A stretch of DNA of 14,655 nucleotides from an uncultured Oscillospiraceae bacterium (GTDB taxonomy: Bacteria > Bacillota > Clostridia > Oscillospirales > Oscillospiraceae), in the NCBI GenBank assembly GCA_905234575.1, contig CAJOIG010000049.1, positions 1 through 14,655 of the forward strand, given 5' to 3'. Under the pieces are notes generated by a model. The model searched no databases, was not told the origin of the DNA, and was given only the letters and a program-made list of their open reading frames with translations. The translations under genes were made by a program, and so were the position numbers. Position 1 is the stretch's first letter; every line of letters begins with the position of its first letter. Positions 14,646-14,655 of the stretch are shown in pieces.

Positions 14646-14655
14646 GACGTGGTGG

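Noticed and set aside
14520..14655. Small ORF in the block after the operon
   Set aside because: A short open frame ending in a TGA near 14646 exists, but it lies wholly in palindromic sequence with no start codon or ribosome binding site I can support.

Overview
The window is GC-rich DNA, probably from an anaerobic Firmicute of the Clostridia (Oscillospiraceae-like). I infer this from the strong AGGAGG-type ribosome binding sites, the intrinsic terminators with T tracts, the strong preference for C or G at third codon positions, and the Clostridia-type accessory proteins (DUF554, DUF815, a CAT-fold E2-like protein). The taxon is an inference, not a proven call.

Left part (1-2098): the C-terminal end of a MATE-type efflux transporter reads rightward and ends at a terminator hairpin. 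Two leftward genes face it: an E2/CAT-like acyltransferase homologue that lacks the usual catalytic His, and a DUF554 multi-pass membrane protein. Each leftward gene has a recognisable promoter with an extended -10.

Control region (2099-2492): this 394-base gap separates the leftward DUF554 gene from a large rightward operon. It holds a short dyad (candidate operator), a promoter region, a 35-codon leader peptide whose residues 5-21 contain 12 Leu/Ile/Val, and a strong intrinsic terminator just before leuA. Together these read as a transcription attenuator sensing branched-chain amino acids. I see no T-box, the more usual Firmicute solution.

Operon (2493-14461): leuA-leuC-leuD-leuB-ilvB-ilvN-ilvC-ilvD-(DUF815 ATPase)-ilvA. 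The genes are tightly packed; stop codons often lie inside or next to the next Shine-Dalgarno, and the ATPase overlaps ilvA by 14 bases. IlvA makes 2-oxobutyrate from threonine. IlvBN, IlvC and IlvD then produce the 2-oxo acids of valine and isoleucine, and LeuA, LeuCD and LeuB extend 2-oxoisovalerate to 2-oxoisocaproate for leucine. Only the final transaminase (ilvE) is missing from the cluster. The operon ends at a hairpin terminator at 14478-14516.

The points most worth a second look are: the leader-peptide attenuator; LeuB carrying a Lys-Tyr pair where NAD-dependent enzymes have Asp-Ile, the signature of NADP-dependent isocitrate dehydrogenase; a 164-base ilvC-ilvD spacer that folds on paper into a three-way junction followed by a hairpin over the ilvD ribosome binding site; the uncharacterised DUF815 ATPase inside a biosynthetic operon; and a palindrome-rich block after the operon that looks like a dispersed repeat. 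All pairings were found by eye, not by folding software.
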